From: Tepidibacter formicigenes DSM 15518
GTDB taxonomy: Bacteria > Bacillota > Clostridia > Peptostreptococcales > Peptostreptococcaceae
NCBI RefSeq assembly: GCF_900142235.1
Contig: NZ_FRAE01000019.1
Location: 1-42,782, forward strand
Length of the DNA: 42,782 bases
Direction: 5' to 3'
The notes beneath the pieces are model-generated. The model was not told where the DNA came from. It did not search any database and was given only the letters and a program-made list of their open reading frames with translations. A program made the translations under genes and the position numbers. Below are positions 1 through 8,248 of the stretch, one piece after another; the stretch's first letter is position 1; each line of letters starts with the position of its first letter.

Positions 1-173
1 TTTAGGCTATTTCCACCAATGGATAATAAAATGCGTAGCATTTCTTTAAAATCTAGCTTTCTTTTTCTTGTAAAATCCTTTTGTGGATTTTTACAAAAGA
101 AATAAGAGTATGTATCCATTTCTAAGAGTATTTTATCTAAATTTCCTTTAATTAAGTCTGCATATTTGTTCAT
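1..173 (-). CDS. IS4-family transposase, N-terminal part (runs off the window)
   Basis: The reading frame starts at the ATG on the minus strand at 173, behind a good AGGAGG site, and stays open to the window edge, giving 57 complete codons. The visible protein begins MNKYADLIKGNLDKIL and has a basic stretch FTRKRKLDFKEMLRILLS followed by GGNSLK. That is the N-terminal region typical of clostridial IS4-type transposases; the DDE catalytic core would lie outside the window. The bases between this start and the glycine riboswitch should contain the element's right end, but no terminal repeat can be assigned with only one end visible. Confidence 0.75.
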   Translation of the reverse strand, partial: MNKYADLIKGNLDKILLEMDTYSYFFCKNPQKDFTRKRKLDFKEMLRILLSIGGNSL

Positions 174-250
174 GTGGGAACCTCCTTAATTTTATACTTC
201 CAAGGAATTCACCATAAAATTCATCATATTTGTCAAATTTTTTTGAATAG

Positions 251-288
251 AAAAAAAGAACAGGGTATGATTTCATACTCTGTTCTTT
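251..288 (-). terminator. Strong hairpin with a T run on the minus strand
   Basis: AAAGAACAG at 255-263 pairs with CTGTTCTTT at 280-288, and the stem continues inward (GGTATGA with TCATACT). Read on the minus strand the stem is followed by seven U residues. It lies upstream of the transposase start, so it probably shields the element from outside transcription or ends a minus-strand transcript. From 174 to about 400 there is otherwise only this hairpin and a small CGCC-TTC-GGCG hairpin near 296; no gene is seen. Confidence 0.6.
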
Positions 289-400
289 GATAACCGCCTT
301 CGGCGATGTCTTAACTTAATGACATTGGTTATATAACAGTCCTTTTTCCTGATATAGCACTTATTTCTGAAAATTTAGAGTTTGGATAAGGTTTTGAATA

Positions 401-429
401 TTGACAAAAATCAACCTTGATGATAACAT
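401..429 (+). promoter_or_regulatory. Sigma-A promoter of the glycine riboswitch/alsT unit
   Basis: TTGACA at 401-406, a 17-nt spacer, then TAACAT at 424-429 preceded by the extended -10 dinucleotide TG at 421-422. It lies about 80 nt upstream of the glycine aptamer. Confidence 0.7.
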
Positions 430-511
430 ATATAAAAAGAAGTCGAATCATAAAATATATTTTATAAAATTTAATATGTTCGGATGAAAATAGCAGGATG
501 CAAACTGTTAT

Positions 512-613
512 TGGACGAGCCTCTGGAGAGACTCGGTATGAGCACCGAAGGGGAGAAGCTGACATAATATGAACATTCTTAAATAGCGAAACTCTCAGGT
601 AAAAGGACAGAGG
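512..613 (+). promoter_or_regulatory. Glycine riboswitch aptamer (gcvT class)
   Basis: The region has the glycine aptamer hallmarks in order: CTCTGGAGAGAC near 521, CACCGAAGGGG near 543, and the conserved 3' core GAAACTCTCAGG then AAAAGGACAGAGG ending at 613. P1 can form between CCTCTG (520-525) and CAGAGG (608-613). Only one full aptamer is visible. It precedes an intrinsic terminator and a gene for an alanine/glycine symporter, a known target of this riboswitch. A second copy of the P1 3' strand, CCAGAGG at 642-648, can pair with CCTCTGG (520-526) instead, giving a plausible switching helix. Whether glycine turns the gene on or off cannot be read from the sequence. Confidence 0.93.
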
Positions 614-647
614 ATATATTCTAATAAGAGTATATTTTAAACCAGAG

Positions 648-676
648 GTCAAATCTTAAGATTTGGCTTTTTTTAT
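648..676 (+). terminator. Riboswitch-controlled intrinsic terminator in the alsT leader
   Basis: GTCAAATC (648-655), loop TTAA, GATTTGGC (660-667) with one G-U pair, followed by seven U residues. Its 5' arm abuts the alternative P1-pairing strand at 642-648, so aptamer folding can influence it. Confidence 0.8.
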
Positions 677-705
677 TTTTGAAAATAATTTAAGGGAGGA
701 ATCAC

Positions 706-2157
706 ATGAGTCAATTGGTAAGTACTTTGAATGGACTAATTTGGAGTAATGCACTAATAATTTTATGTTTAGGAGCAGGGATTTATTTTTCTTTATCAAC
801 TCGTTTTTTACAAATTCGTCATATTAAAGAAATGGTAAAATTACTATTTGGAGGTTCTAGTTCAGAACAAGGGGTATCATCATTTCAGGCATTTGCTTTA
901 TCAGTTTCAGGTCGTGTTGGTACAGGTAATATTGCTGGGGTTGCTACTGCAATTGCCATGGGAGGACCAGGAGCACTATTTTGGATGTGGGCTATTGCAT
1001 TTTTAGGTGCAGGGTCTGCTTATGTTGAGTCAGTTTTAGCACAAATTTATAAAATTGAGCAAGATGGTGAATATCGTGGAGGACCTGCATACTACATTGA
1101 AAAAGGATTAGGTGTTAAATGGTATGGTGTTACATTTGCTGTTGCAACTATAATTGCCATGGGATTCTTTTTACCAGGAGTTCAATCAAACAGTATTGCT
1201 TCAGGAGTTGAAAATGCATTTGGTATTAATCCATTTATTACTGGTATTGTAATAATTATATTTTTAGGAATGATAATATTTGGTGGAGTTAAGCGTATTA
1301 GTAAGGCGGCAGAAATAATAGTACCATTTATGGCTGCTGGATATATTTTAATTGCGTTAATAATAATTGTATTAAATATTACTAAATTACCTGACGTTAT
1401 TGCATTAGTTTTTAAAAGTGCATTTAGCTTTGAACCAGCTTTTGCAGGTATAGTAGGTATGGCAATTTCTTGGGGAGTAAAACGTGGAATCTATTCAAAT
1501 GAAGCAGCTCAAGGTACAGGACCACAAGCAGCAGCTGCTGCTGAGGTTGATCACCCAGCTCAACAAGGTTTAGTTCAAGCATTTTCAGTATATATAGATA
1601 CATTATTTGTGTGTTCGGCAACTGGATTTATGATTTTAATTACAGGAATGTATAATGTTTATGATAAAGCTGGTGGATTTATAGTAAATAATTTAGACAA
1701 TGTTGAGATAGGACCAGCATATACTCAAAAGGCTGTTGAAAGCGTTTTCCCTGCCTTTGGTAGTCAGTTTGTAGCTATAGCTTTATTATTCTTTGCGTTT
1801 ACTACATTAATGGCTTACTACTATATTGCTGAAACAAATGTTGCTTATTTAATTCAAAAGAGTGGAAATAAAAAATTACTAATTAATGCATTGAGATTTG
1901 CTTTGTTAGGTTCTACTTTTTATGGTACAATAAAAACAGCTGAATTAGCATGGGGATTAGGTGATATAGGTGTTGGTTTAATGGCATGGCTGAATGTTAT
2001 TGCTATATTACTTTTAAGAAAACCTGCATTTAAAGCTCTTAAAGACTATGAAGAACAAATAAAATCTGGCAAAGATTTAAAATTTGATCCTATAAAACTA
2101 GGAATTAAAAATGCTGATTTCTGGATAAAAGATAAAAAATCAAAAGAAGTTCGTTAA
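706..2157 (+). CDS. AlsT/AGCS-family sodium:alanine (glycine) symporter
   Basis: This 483-aa integral membrane protein imports a small neutral amino acid, alanine or glycine, together with sodium. Family features include RVGTGNIAGVATAIAMGGPG near residue 67, GGPAYYIEKGLG near residue 127, and the long motif around SWGVKRGIYSNEAAQGTGPQ near residue 255, plus about ten hydrophobic segments. The length is typical of the family. The ATG has a GGGAGG site 8 nt upstream. The glycine riboswitch and terminator in the leader point to glycine as the physiological substrate; that choice of substrate is an inference. It is transcribed alone and ends in a bidirectional terminator. Confidence 0.93.
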   Translation: MSQLVSTLNGLIWSNALIILCLGAGIYFSLSTRFLQIRHIKEMVKLLFGGSSSEQGVSSFQAFALSVSGRVGTGNIAGVATAIAMGGPGALFWMWAIAFLGAGSAYVESVLAQIYKIEQDGEYRGGPAYYIEKGLGVKWYGVTFAVATIIAMGFFLPGVQSNSIASGVENAFGINPFITGIVIIIFLGMIIFGGVKRISKAAEIIVPFMAAGYILIALIIIVLNITKLPDVIALVFKSAFSFEPAFAGIVGMAISWGVKRGIYSNEAAQGTGPQAAAAAEVDHPAQQGLVQAFSVYIDTLFVCSATGFMILITGMYNVYDKAGGFIVNNLDNVEIGPAYTQKAVESVFPAFGSQFVAIALLFFAFTTLMAYYYIAETNVAYLIQKSGNKKLLINALRFALLGSTFYGTIKTAELAWGLGDIGVGLMAWLNVIAILLLRKPAFKALKDYEEQIKSGKDLKFDPIKLGIKNADFWIKDKKSKEVR

Positions 2158-2169
2158 ATACATTAATGT

Positions 2170-2198
2170 AAAAGGACTGCATAATTGCAGTCCTTTTT
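2170..2198. terminator. Bidirectional terminator between alsT and the siroheme protein gene
   Basis: AAAAGGACTGCA (2170-2181), loop TAAT, TGCAGTCCTTTT (2186-2197). The 12-bp perfect stem is flanked by A and T runs, so it can work for both convergent genes. Confidence 0.85.
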
Positions 2199-2199
2199 G

Positions 2200-2862
2200 C
2201 TATTCTACTTCTTTTTTAAATTCTTCAATACCAACTCTATCTATATAGGATCCTAATCTTTCATGTTTTTTAGCATTTTTTGCATATACTTTAACTATTT
2301 TATCTATTATTGGAAATAAATCTTCTTCATCAATATTTTCAAATAATGTATCTCCTATTCTAGGTTTTATACCACCTTTTCCACCTACTTGTATTTTAAA
2401 ACCTTTTGCAGTACCCATAATTCCTATATCTCTAAAGTGATTTTCTGAACAAGAGTTTGGACATCCACTAACACCTATTTTTAACTTGTTTGGAAGATTC
2501 ATTCCATGATATAAATTATCTAGCTTCATTCCAACACCAACTGAGTCTTGTTGACCTCTTTTACAGAATGTAGTTCCAGGGCAAAATTTTACACTTCTTA
2601 CACATAAACCAATTGCAGCACCTGGTTTCATATCTAAATCATTCCAAACATTGTCTAAATCTTCTTCTTTTAAACCTACTATTGCAATTCTTTGTGAAGA
2701 TGTTAATTTTAAAGCTTGAGCATTGTACTTATCTGCAACATCTGCAATTTTTCTTAGAGTATCTGAAGTTACTAAACCACCTGGAAGATGAGGTGCTATT
2801 GCATAAGTCTCCTTATCTCTTTGAAGAACTGCTCCTTTTTCTAATAAATCTTTTGTAGCCAT
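2200..2862 (-). CDS. Small nitrite/sulfite reductase-like siroheme and 4Fe-4S domain protein
   Basis: The 220-aa protein carries the cysteine pattern of siroheme/4Fe-4S reductases: C94-x5-C100 (CPGTTFC) and C134-x3-C138 (GCPNSC). A ferredoxin-like half domain lies at residues 15-75. It is about half the length of a full NirA/CysI-type subunit, so it represents a single reductase module. No flavin-carrying partner is nearby, and neither the electron donor nor the substrate is known. I chose the ATG at 2862 because a GAAAGGGG site lies just upstream; the frame is open further back to 2958, but that extension is low-complexity and lacks a ribosome site. The family call is firm, but sulfite, nitrite or another substrate cannot be chosen from sequence. 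Confidence 0.85.
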   Translation of the reverse strand: MATKDLLEKGAVLQRDKETYAIAPHLPGGLVTSDTLRKIADVADKYNAQALKLTSSQRIAIVGLKEEDLDNVWNDLDMKPGAAIGLCVRSVKFCPGTTFCKRGQQDSVGVGMKLDNLYHGMNLPNKLKIGVSGCPNSCSENHFRDIGIMGTAKGFKIQVGGKGGIKPRIGDTLFENIDEEDLFPIIDKIVKVYAKNAKKHERLGSYIDRVGIEEFKKEVE

Positions 2863-3044
2863 AAAAAAACCCCTTTCATATAAATTATTTTTATTATTAC
2901 AATGTATAGTATTCCCACTAAATATTCGCTGAAACATAAAATTTTTATAAAATTTCAATTAAAATGTAAAACTAAGTTTAATCCTAGGATAAAAGTAACA
3001 TAAAAACTAATATATGTTTTTAATGTAGTAAAATTTTGAGACTG

Positions 3045-3053
3045 TGATATAAT
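3045..3053 (+). promoter_or_regulatory. Extended -10 promoter of the CNNM/CBS gene
   Basis: TGATATAAT gives a consensus -10 with the TG extension. No good -35 is seen 17 nt upstream, as is common for extended -10 promoters. It lies about 38 nt before the start codon. Confidence 0.5.
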
Positions 3054-3090
3054 TATATCTAGATATAAATTTTTGGGAGTGTGATATATT

Positions 3091-4335
3091 TTGGATCTGA
3101 GTAGTTTGTGGCAATTTTTAGTATTATTTTTATTACTAGGAATATCATCTTTTTTTTCAGCATCAGAAACTGCTTTAATGTCTTTAAGTAAAATAAAAAT
3201 AAGACATATGAAAGAAGAAAACATTAAAGGAGCAGATGTAGTAAGTAAATTAATTGAAAATCCAAATAAATTATTAGGAGCTATACTTGTAGGCAATAAT
3301 GTTGTAAATATAGGTGCATCAGCACTAGCTACATCTTTATTTATAAAGCTTTTTAAAGAAAACGGAGCAGCAATTGCAACTGCTTTTATGACAATACTTG
3401 TTTTAATATTTGGAGAAATAACTCCTAAATCATTAGCTGCACAAAAATCAGAAGAAGTTTCTTTAAAGGTTTCAAAGCCTATATCTTTTATAGTTATTAT
3501 TCTTAATCCTATTGTAATTGTATTCAATTATTTATCAAAAATTATAATTAAACTATTTGGTGGAAATCCAGATGCTCATCAACCATTCATAACAGAAGAA
3601 GAATTAAGAACAATGGTAGATGTAGGCCATGAAGAGGGAGTACTTGAAGTTGAAGAAAAAGAAATGATACAAAATGTATTTGAGTTTGGAGACTTACAAG
3701 CAAAAGATGCAATGATTCAAAGAACTGATGTAGTAGCTATTGATATCGAATCAACATATGATGAAATAGTTGAAATATTTAAGAAAGACCATTTTTCAAG
3801 AATGCCAGTGTATGAGGGAAATATTGATGATATAATAGGAATACTAAATGTAAAAGATTTAGTATTTGTTGAAAAGGATAAACAAAATTTTGATATAAAA
3901 ACTTATGTTAGAGAACCTTTTTTTACATTTGAATTTAAAAAAATTACAGAATTATTTAAAGAAATGAGAGAAGAAAAAGTTCATATGGCAATAGTTCTTG
4001 ATGAGTATGGAGGAACTGCTGGAATTGTTACTATGGAGGATTTATTAGAAGAAATAGTAGGAGATATTGAAGATGAATACGATGAAGAAGATGATGAAAT
4101 ACAAATTATAAATGAAAATGAATATATAGTAGATGGAAGTGCTAGAATAAATTTAGTAAATGAAATTGTAGGAACAAATATTGAATCAGAAGAATTTGAT
4201 TCAATTGGAGGAGTTTTAATAGGTCAATTAGGAAGACTTCCAGAAGAAGGAGAAGTAGTAGAATACGATAATATTAAATTTATAGTTGAAAGCATAGATA
4301 AAAATAGAATAAAAACTATAAGAATGTTTATATAG
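3091..4335 (+). CDS. CNNM/HlyC-CorC family membrane protein with a CBS pair
   Basis: The 414-aa protein has three parts: an N-terminal DUF21 (CNNM) membrane domain with about four segments (residues 1-185, including [14 protein letters not shown]), a CBS pair (about 200-330, with [13 protein letters not shown] and [20 protein letters not shown]) and a C-terminal CorC_HlyC domain (about 345-414). The family is implicated in magnesium or other divalent cation export and is often annotated as haemolysin. Translation probably starts at TTG (3091), with a GGGAG site 11 nt upstream. It is a single-gene unit with its own promoter and terminator. Confidence 0.9.
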   Translation: MDLSSLWQFLVLFLLLGISSFFSASETALMSLSKIKIRHMKEENIKGADVVSKLIENPNKLLGAILVGNNVVNIGASALATSLFIKLFKENGAAIATAFMTILVLIFGEITPKSLAAQKSEEVSLKVSKPISFIVIILNPIVIVFNYLSKIIIKLFGGNPDAHQPFITEEELRTMVDVGHEEGVLEVEEKEMIQNVFEFGDLQAKDAMIQRTDVVAIDIESTYDEIVEIFKKDHFSRMPVYEGNIDDIIGILNVKDLVFVEKDKQNFDIKTYVREPFFTFEFKKITELFKEMREEKVHMAIVLDEYGGTAGIVTMEDLLEEIVGDIEDEYDEEDDEIQIINENEYIVDGSARINLVNEIVGTNIESEEFDSIGGVLIGQLGRLPEEGEVVEYDNIKFIVESIDKNRIKTIRMFI

Positions 4336-4344
4336 TTTTTACAA

Positions 4345-4382
4345 AATAGAATCCAAAATATAAAGGATTCTATTTTTATTTT
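4345..4382 (+). terminator. Terminator after the CNNM/CBS gene
   Basis: AATAGAATCC (4345-4354) pairs with GGATTCTATT (4365-4374) and is followed by a T-rich run. Confidence 0.8.
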
Positions 4383-4444
4383 TTGAATATATAAAAGCTA
4401 AAAAGTAGATACTATGTGCAAAATGATTAATTAAGGTGATTATT

Positions 4445-5476
4445 ATGTTCAATAAAGCTTTTATAAAAGATTTAAAAAAATCATTAATTTTTATATTAAT
4501 ATACTCAATAGTATTTATAATATTTTCTATAACTATATCATATACATTTCCCTTTTTAATAGCTCTTTTAATATCGACAATTATAAGACCTTGTACTGAT
4601 TTTTTAAAAAATAAACTTAAAATAAAAAGGGAAATAGGAGCAATTATATGTACCTTATTAGTAATAATGTTAATGTTTTTTAGTTTGATAATACTTTTAT
4701 ATAATATAGCTGGTCAGTCAAAAGCAATTTTAAATTCAATACCAGATATGAGTACAATACATAATTATATAGATGGACAGATATATAAATTAAATGGTTT
4801 TGATTCTAATTTAGTACAAAAACTGCAAAATCAAATAGCTTATTATACTTCAAGTATATTTGATACAGGAGTTAAAATAATAAATAAAGCAGTTTACTTA
4901 GCAATAACAGTTCCAGCTATAATAGTAATTATATTTGTAACATTAATTGCTATATATTTTTTCTCAAGAGATATAGAAAAGATAGAAGAAAATTTTTTTT
5001 CTATTTTTTCAAATGAAGGAAAAGAAAAATCTAAAGAAATTTTAAGACAAGCCAATCATATGTTTTTTGGATATATGAAAGCATATTTTATTTTAATAGG
5101 AATAGGATTTATTTTTTCATTGATTGGGCTTTCTATATTAAAAGTAAAATATGCATTGATGCTAAGTTTTTTAGCAGCTATATTTGATATAGTTCCAGTG
5201 CTTGGAATAGCAATAATCTATTTTCCTTTAGCTATATTTTATTTTATAAATAAAAAGTTTATGTTAGCTATAGGAGTGATAATTCTTTTTGCTATAGTTA
5301 CTATAGTAAGAGAATTATTAGAGCCAAAGCTCATTTCAGAGTCAGTGGGAATACATCCAGTAACAGCCCTAGCTGTAATATTTATAGGCCTTAAAGCTTA
5401 TGGTTTTTTTGGTATGATGTATTTAATATTATTAGTTGTTTTTTATAAAATATTTAAAAACGTAGATATACTTTAA
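4445..5476 (+). CDS. AI-2E/YtvI-type membrane permease
   Basis: The 343-aa protein has about seven or eight hydrophobic segments: two near the N-terminus, a central soluble loop (about 85-145), then a dense C-terminal cluster ending PKLISESVGIHPVTALAVIF. That arrangement is characteristic of the AI-2E transporter superfamily. In spore formers the closest named relative is YtvI, a sporulation integral membrane protein of unknown mechanism. The frame opens at a GTG at 4436 that overlaps the AAGGTGA ribosome site, so the ATG at 4445 is the likelier start. Substrate unknown; a sporulation role is possible but no sporulation promoter is visible. Confidence 0.8.
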   Translation: MFNKAFIKDLKKSLIFILIYSIVFIIFSITISYTFPFLIALLISTIIRPCTDFLKNKLKIKREIGAIICTLLVIMLMFFSLIILLYNIAGQSKAILNSIPDMSTIHNYIDGQIYKLNGFDSNLVQKLQNQIAYYTSSIFDTGVKIINKAVYLAITVPAIIVIIFVTLIAIYFFSRDIEKIEENFFSIFSNEGKEKSKEILRQANHMFFGYMKAYFILIGIGFIFSLIGLSILKVKYALMLSFLAAIFDIVPVLGIAIIYFPLAIFYFINKKFMLAIGVIILFAIVTIVRELLEPKLISESVGIHPVTALAVIFIGLKAYGFFGMMYLILLVVFYKIFKNVDIL

Positions 5477-5560
5477 AAAATAAATATATAAAAAAATATT
5501 TTTATGAGTACAAAAAAATGGTAGAATATAAATGAAAAGGTTTTTTGGGAGGGATATATT

Positions 5561-6787
5561 ATGACAAATGTTTTAGAAAGATTTTTGAAATATGTAAAAT
5601 ATGATACAAAGGCTGATGAAAATTCTAATACTTGTCCTAGTACTAATAGTCAAATTGAATTTGGTAAGGATTTAGTAGAAGAGTTAAAATCAATAGGAAT
5701 GAGTGATGTAACTATTGATGAAAATGGATACATAATGGCAACACTTGAAGCAAATACTGATAAAGAAGTAGATACAATTGGATTTATAGCTCATATGGAT
5801 ACATCTCCAGATATGAGTGGTGCTAATGTTAATCCTAAAATAGTTGAAAATTATGATGGTAAAGATATAGTATTAAATGAAGAAAATAATATTATATTAT
5901 CACCAAAAGATTCTCCTGAGCTTTTAAATTACATAGGAAAAAATTTAATAACTACAGATGGAACAACTCTTTTAGGAGCAGATGATAAGGCTGGTATTGC
6001 AGAAATAATAACAGCAATGGAGTATTTAATTAATAATCCTCAAATAAAGCATGGAAAAATAAGAGTAGGATTTACTCCAGACGAGGAAATAGGAAGAGGT
6101 GCTGACAAGTTTGACGTAGAAAAATTTGGAGCTAAATATGCCTATACTTTAGATGGAGGAGAAATTGGAGAACTTGAATATGAAAACTTTAATGCAGCAG
6201 CTGCGGTTATTACTGTAAAAGGTAAAAATGTTCATCCTGGATATGCAAAGGATAAAATGAAGAATGCACTTTTAATAGGTATGGAACTGAATGATATGCT
6301 TCCAAAAGATGAAATACCATCAAAAACTTGTGATTATGAAGGATTTTATCATTTAAATGATTTTAATGGTAATGTAGAAGAGTGCAAAATGATTTATATA
6401 ATAAGAGAGTTTGATAGAAATAAGTTTGAAGAAAGAAAAGAATTAATGAAAAGTATAGTTGAAAAAATTAATGAAAAATATGGTGATAAAACTGTAATAC
6501 TCGATATGAAAGATCAGTATTATAATATGAAGGAAAAAGTAGAGCCAGTTAAGCATATAGTTGATATTGCAGAAGAGGCTATGAAAGAAGTTGGGATAAC
6601 TCCTAAAGTAAAACCTATAAGAGGAGGTACAGATGGAGCTAGGCTTTCTTTTATGGGACTTCCAACACCTAATATATTTGCAGGTGGACATAATTTCCAT
6701 GGCAGATATGAATATATACCAACTTTTTCTATGGAGAAAGCAGTTGAGCTTATAGTTAAAATAATACAAAAATATGAACAAAAATAA
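5561..6787 (+). CDS. pepT: Peptidase T (tripeptide aminopeptidase)
   Basis: The 408-aa M20B metallopeptidase removes the N-terminal residue from tripeptides in the cytosol. Visible di-zinc site elements are [11 protein letters not shown] (H78, D80), [13 protein letters not shown] (D141), TPDEEIGRG (E175, E176), TLDGG (D198) and the C-terminal [33 protein letters not shown] precedes the last ligand, as in true PepT. The length matches the family. The ATG has a GGGAGGG site. The gene is monocistronic and ends at a clear terminator, and it suits a peptide-fermenting organism. Confidence 0.95.
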   Translation: MTNVLERFLKYVKYDTKADENSNTCPSTNSQIEFGKDLVEELKSIGMSDVTIDENGYIMATLEANTDKEVDTIGFIAHMDTSPDMSGANVNPKIVENYDGKDIVLNEENNIILSPKDSPELLNYIGKNLITTDGTTLLGADDKAGIAEIITAMEYLINNPQIKHGKIRVGFTPDEEIGRGADKFDVEKFGAKYAYTLDGGEIGELEYENFNAAAAVITVKGKNVHPGYAKDKMKNALLIGMELNDMLPKDEIPSKTCDYEGFYHLNDFNGNVEECKMIYIIREFDRNKFEERKELMKSIVEKINEKYGDKTVILDMKDQYYNMKEKVEPVKHIVDIAEEAMKEVGITPKVKPIRGGTDGARLSFMGLPTPNIFAGGHNFHGRYEYIPTFSMEKAVELIVKIIQKYEQK

Positions 6788-6796
6788 ATTAATGAA

Positions 6797-6838
6797 AAAT
6801 CAAATCTCGTATTATTTAATATGAGATTTGATTTTTTA
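6797..6838 (+). terminator. Terminator after pepT
   Basis: AAATCAAATCTC (6797-6808) pairs with GAGATTTGATTT (6823-6834), with a T run after it. Confidence 0.85.
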
Positions 6839-6931
6839 TTTGAATTTTAAATATATTGTTTAGAAAATTATAAAATTTTGCAAAAAAATGATATAATAAT
6901 ATATACATACTAAAGAAGGGAGAATCATAAA

Positions 6932-7273
6932 ATGAGTTTTTTTAAAAATATTTTAGAATTTGTTAATAATATAAGCTTAAATACTCTTGTCAAAAACCTA
7001 AATATGTATGTATTATATTATTATATAATTATAAATTTTTATGGATTTATATTAGTTGGCCTTGATAAAAGAAAAGCAAGAAGAAGACAGTTTAGAACTA
7101 GAGAAGTTAGGTTTTTTATAACTTCATTTATAGGTGGAGCTTTAGGTGTAGTTATGGGAATGACGGTTTTTAGGCATAAAACACAAAAGAGTAGCTTTTA
7201 TAAAGGAATTCCAGCAATATTCTTGTTAAATATAATAAGTTTATTATATTTATATAAATATATTATTTTTTAA
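6932..7273 (+). CDS. DUF1294 small membrane protein
   Basis: The 113-aa protein matches the DUF1294 pattern: a hydrophobic segment, then GLDKRKARRRQFRTREVRFF, then a Gly-rich membrane segment (TSFIGGALGVVMGM), FRHKTQKSSFYKGIP and a final hydrophobic segment. Three membrane segments are predicted (about 30-45, 68-90 and 97-113). The first 30 residues are an extra N-terminal extension relative to the core domain. Function unknown. A GAAGGGAG site precedes the ATG and an extended -10 (TGATATAAT) lies at 6889-6897. The gene downstream begins 26 nt later and is probably co-transcribed. Confidence 0.85.
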   Translation: MSFFKNILEFVNNISLNTLVKNLNMYVLYYYIIINFYGFILVGLDKRKARRRQFRTREVRFFITSFIGGALGVVMGMTVFRHKTQKSSFYKGIPAIFLLNIISLLYLYKYIIF

Positions 7274-7299
7274 TTAATTTCAAAATAGGGGGTAGAAGT

Positions 7300-7650
7300 A
7301 TGTATGCTTTATTTTTAGTTCTAAATAAATTAGATAAGCTAGATGATATACTAGATATATTTTATCATCTAGGACTAGGGGCTACAGCTATAGACAGTGA
7401 AGGAATGGGGAAGGTACTACTTGAACATGATGTTGATATTCCTATATTTTCAGGTATAAAAAAACTTATAGAGGGTCATAAGCCTTATAATAAAACTATA
7501 GTAAGTGTAATAAGAGATGGATCTGTACTTAGAGAAGCAGTAGATAAGATTAAGAAAGAGCTTAACTATATAGAAAAGCCAGGAGTAGGGTTTTTATTTG
7601 TAGTCCCAGTTATAGAATGCCATGGTTTTGGTGTTGATGAAATGAAATAA
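7300..7650 (+). CDS. PII-like (GlnB-fold) small protein
   Basis: The 116-aa protein resembles the PII signalling fold: an N-terminal beta-alpha unit (MYALFLVLNKLDKLDDILDI), a central loop around residues 44-65, and a C-terminal section (AVDKIKKELNYIEKPGVGFL then FVVPVIECHG) like the PII C-terminal strand pair. It lacks a recognisable uridylylated Tyr loop and the usual N-terminal MKxIxAIIRP motif, and no ammonium transporter is adjacent. It is therefore not a classical GlnB/GlnK. A GGGGGTAGAAG site precedes the ATG. The last codons lie inside a perfect palindromic terminator. Ligand and partner unknown. Confidence 0.6.
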   Translation: MYALFLVLNKLDKLDDILDIFYHLGLGATAIDSEGMGKVLLEHDVDIPIFSGIKKLIEGHKPYNKTIVSVIRDGSVLREAVDKIKKELNYIEKPGVGFLFVVPVIECHGFGVDEMK

Positions 7651-7700
7651 TAAAGTCCTGTATTGTATCTTGGATACAATACAGGACTTTATTATTTCAT
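7642..7700. terminator. 28-bp perfect palindromic bidirectional terminator spanning two stop codons
   Basis: The arms 7642-7669 and 7673-7700 are perfect inverted copies around a TTG loop. Each arm begins with ATGAAATAA, so both convergent genes finish with Met-Lys-stop encoded by the terminator itself. A and T runs flank the GC-richer middle (AAGTCCTG/CAGGACTT). Confidence 0.9.
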
Positions 7701-8237
7701 AGTTATTTCTTTTATAACAGAATTGTTATTTATATTAATAAGTTTAATACTATTATCTTCTATTAAAGCTACAGAGTGAATTTCATCTTTAGGAAGAGAT
7801 GTACTACCTGGATTTAGAACTATTAAATCCTCATATTTATACAACTCTTTAATATGAGTATGCCCTGATATAAATATATCAGCTCTATAATTTTTTGCAA
7901 TTTTAATTAAATCTTCTTTAGATTTTTTGTAGCCATGGCATAAAAATATTTTAAGGCTACCTAGTTGAGTAAAAACATAGGGTGCTTGTATTGGGTGGTT
8001 TATAACCATTTGATCTACATCACAGTCACAGTTTCCTCTAGTAAATATTAAATTATTTAATGAGTTAATTTTGTTTGCTAATTCTTTTGGGTTATAGCCA
8101 TCAGGAAGAGGATTTCTCGGACCGTGATAAAGTATATCTCCTCCATGAAGAATATAATCACAATCGCCTAAAATATTAAGAGCTTTTTCAAAAAAAGTTA
8201 AGCTACCATGAGTGTCACTAATAATACCTATTTTCAT
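7692..8237 (-). CDS. YfcE/MJ0936-type metallophosphoesterase
   Basis: The 181-aa calcineurin-like phosphodiesterase shows every metal motif in order: GIISDTHG (D8, H10), GGDILYHGP, TRGNCDCD (in place of the usual GNCD/GNHD), FLCHGYK and the paired histidines of ISGHTHI. YfcE relatives hydrolyse phosphodiesters in vitro; the natural substrate is not known. The ATG has a TAGGAGGT site. It starts 11 nt after nadK ends, so the two form an operon. Its stop codon is part of the shared palindromic terminator. Confidence 0.9.
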   Translation of the reverse strand: MKIGIISDTHGSLTFFEKALNILGDCDYILHGGDILYHGPRNPLPDGYNPKELANKINSLNNLIFTRGNCDCDVDQMVINHPIQAPYVFTQLGSLKIFLCHGYKKSKEDLIKIAKNYRADIFISGHTHIKELYKYEDLIVLNPGSTSLPKDEIHSVALIEDNSIKLININNNSVIKEITMK

Positions 8238-8248
8238 TTGTATACCTC

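Noticed and set aside
329-652. 107-codon open frame on the minus strand
   Set aside because: It lies wholly across the alsT promoter and the glycine riboswitch, has no ribosome site, and its protein shows no family features.
2955-3527. 190-codon open frame on the minus strand
   Set aside because: It overlaps the N-terminal membrane domain of the CNNM/CBS gene and its promoter. No ribosome site; the plus-strand protein is a clear family member.
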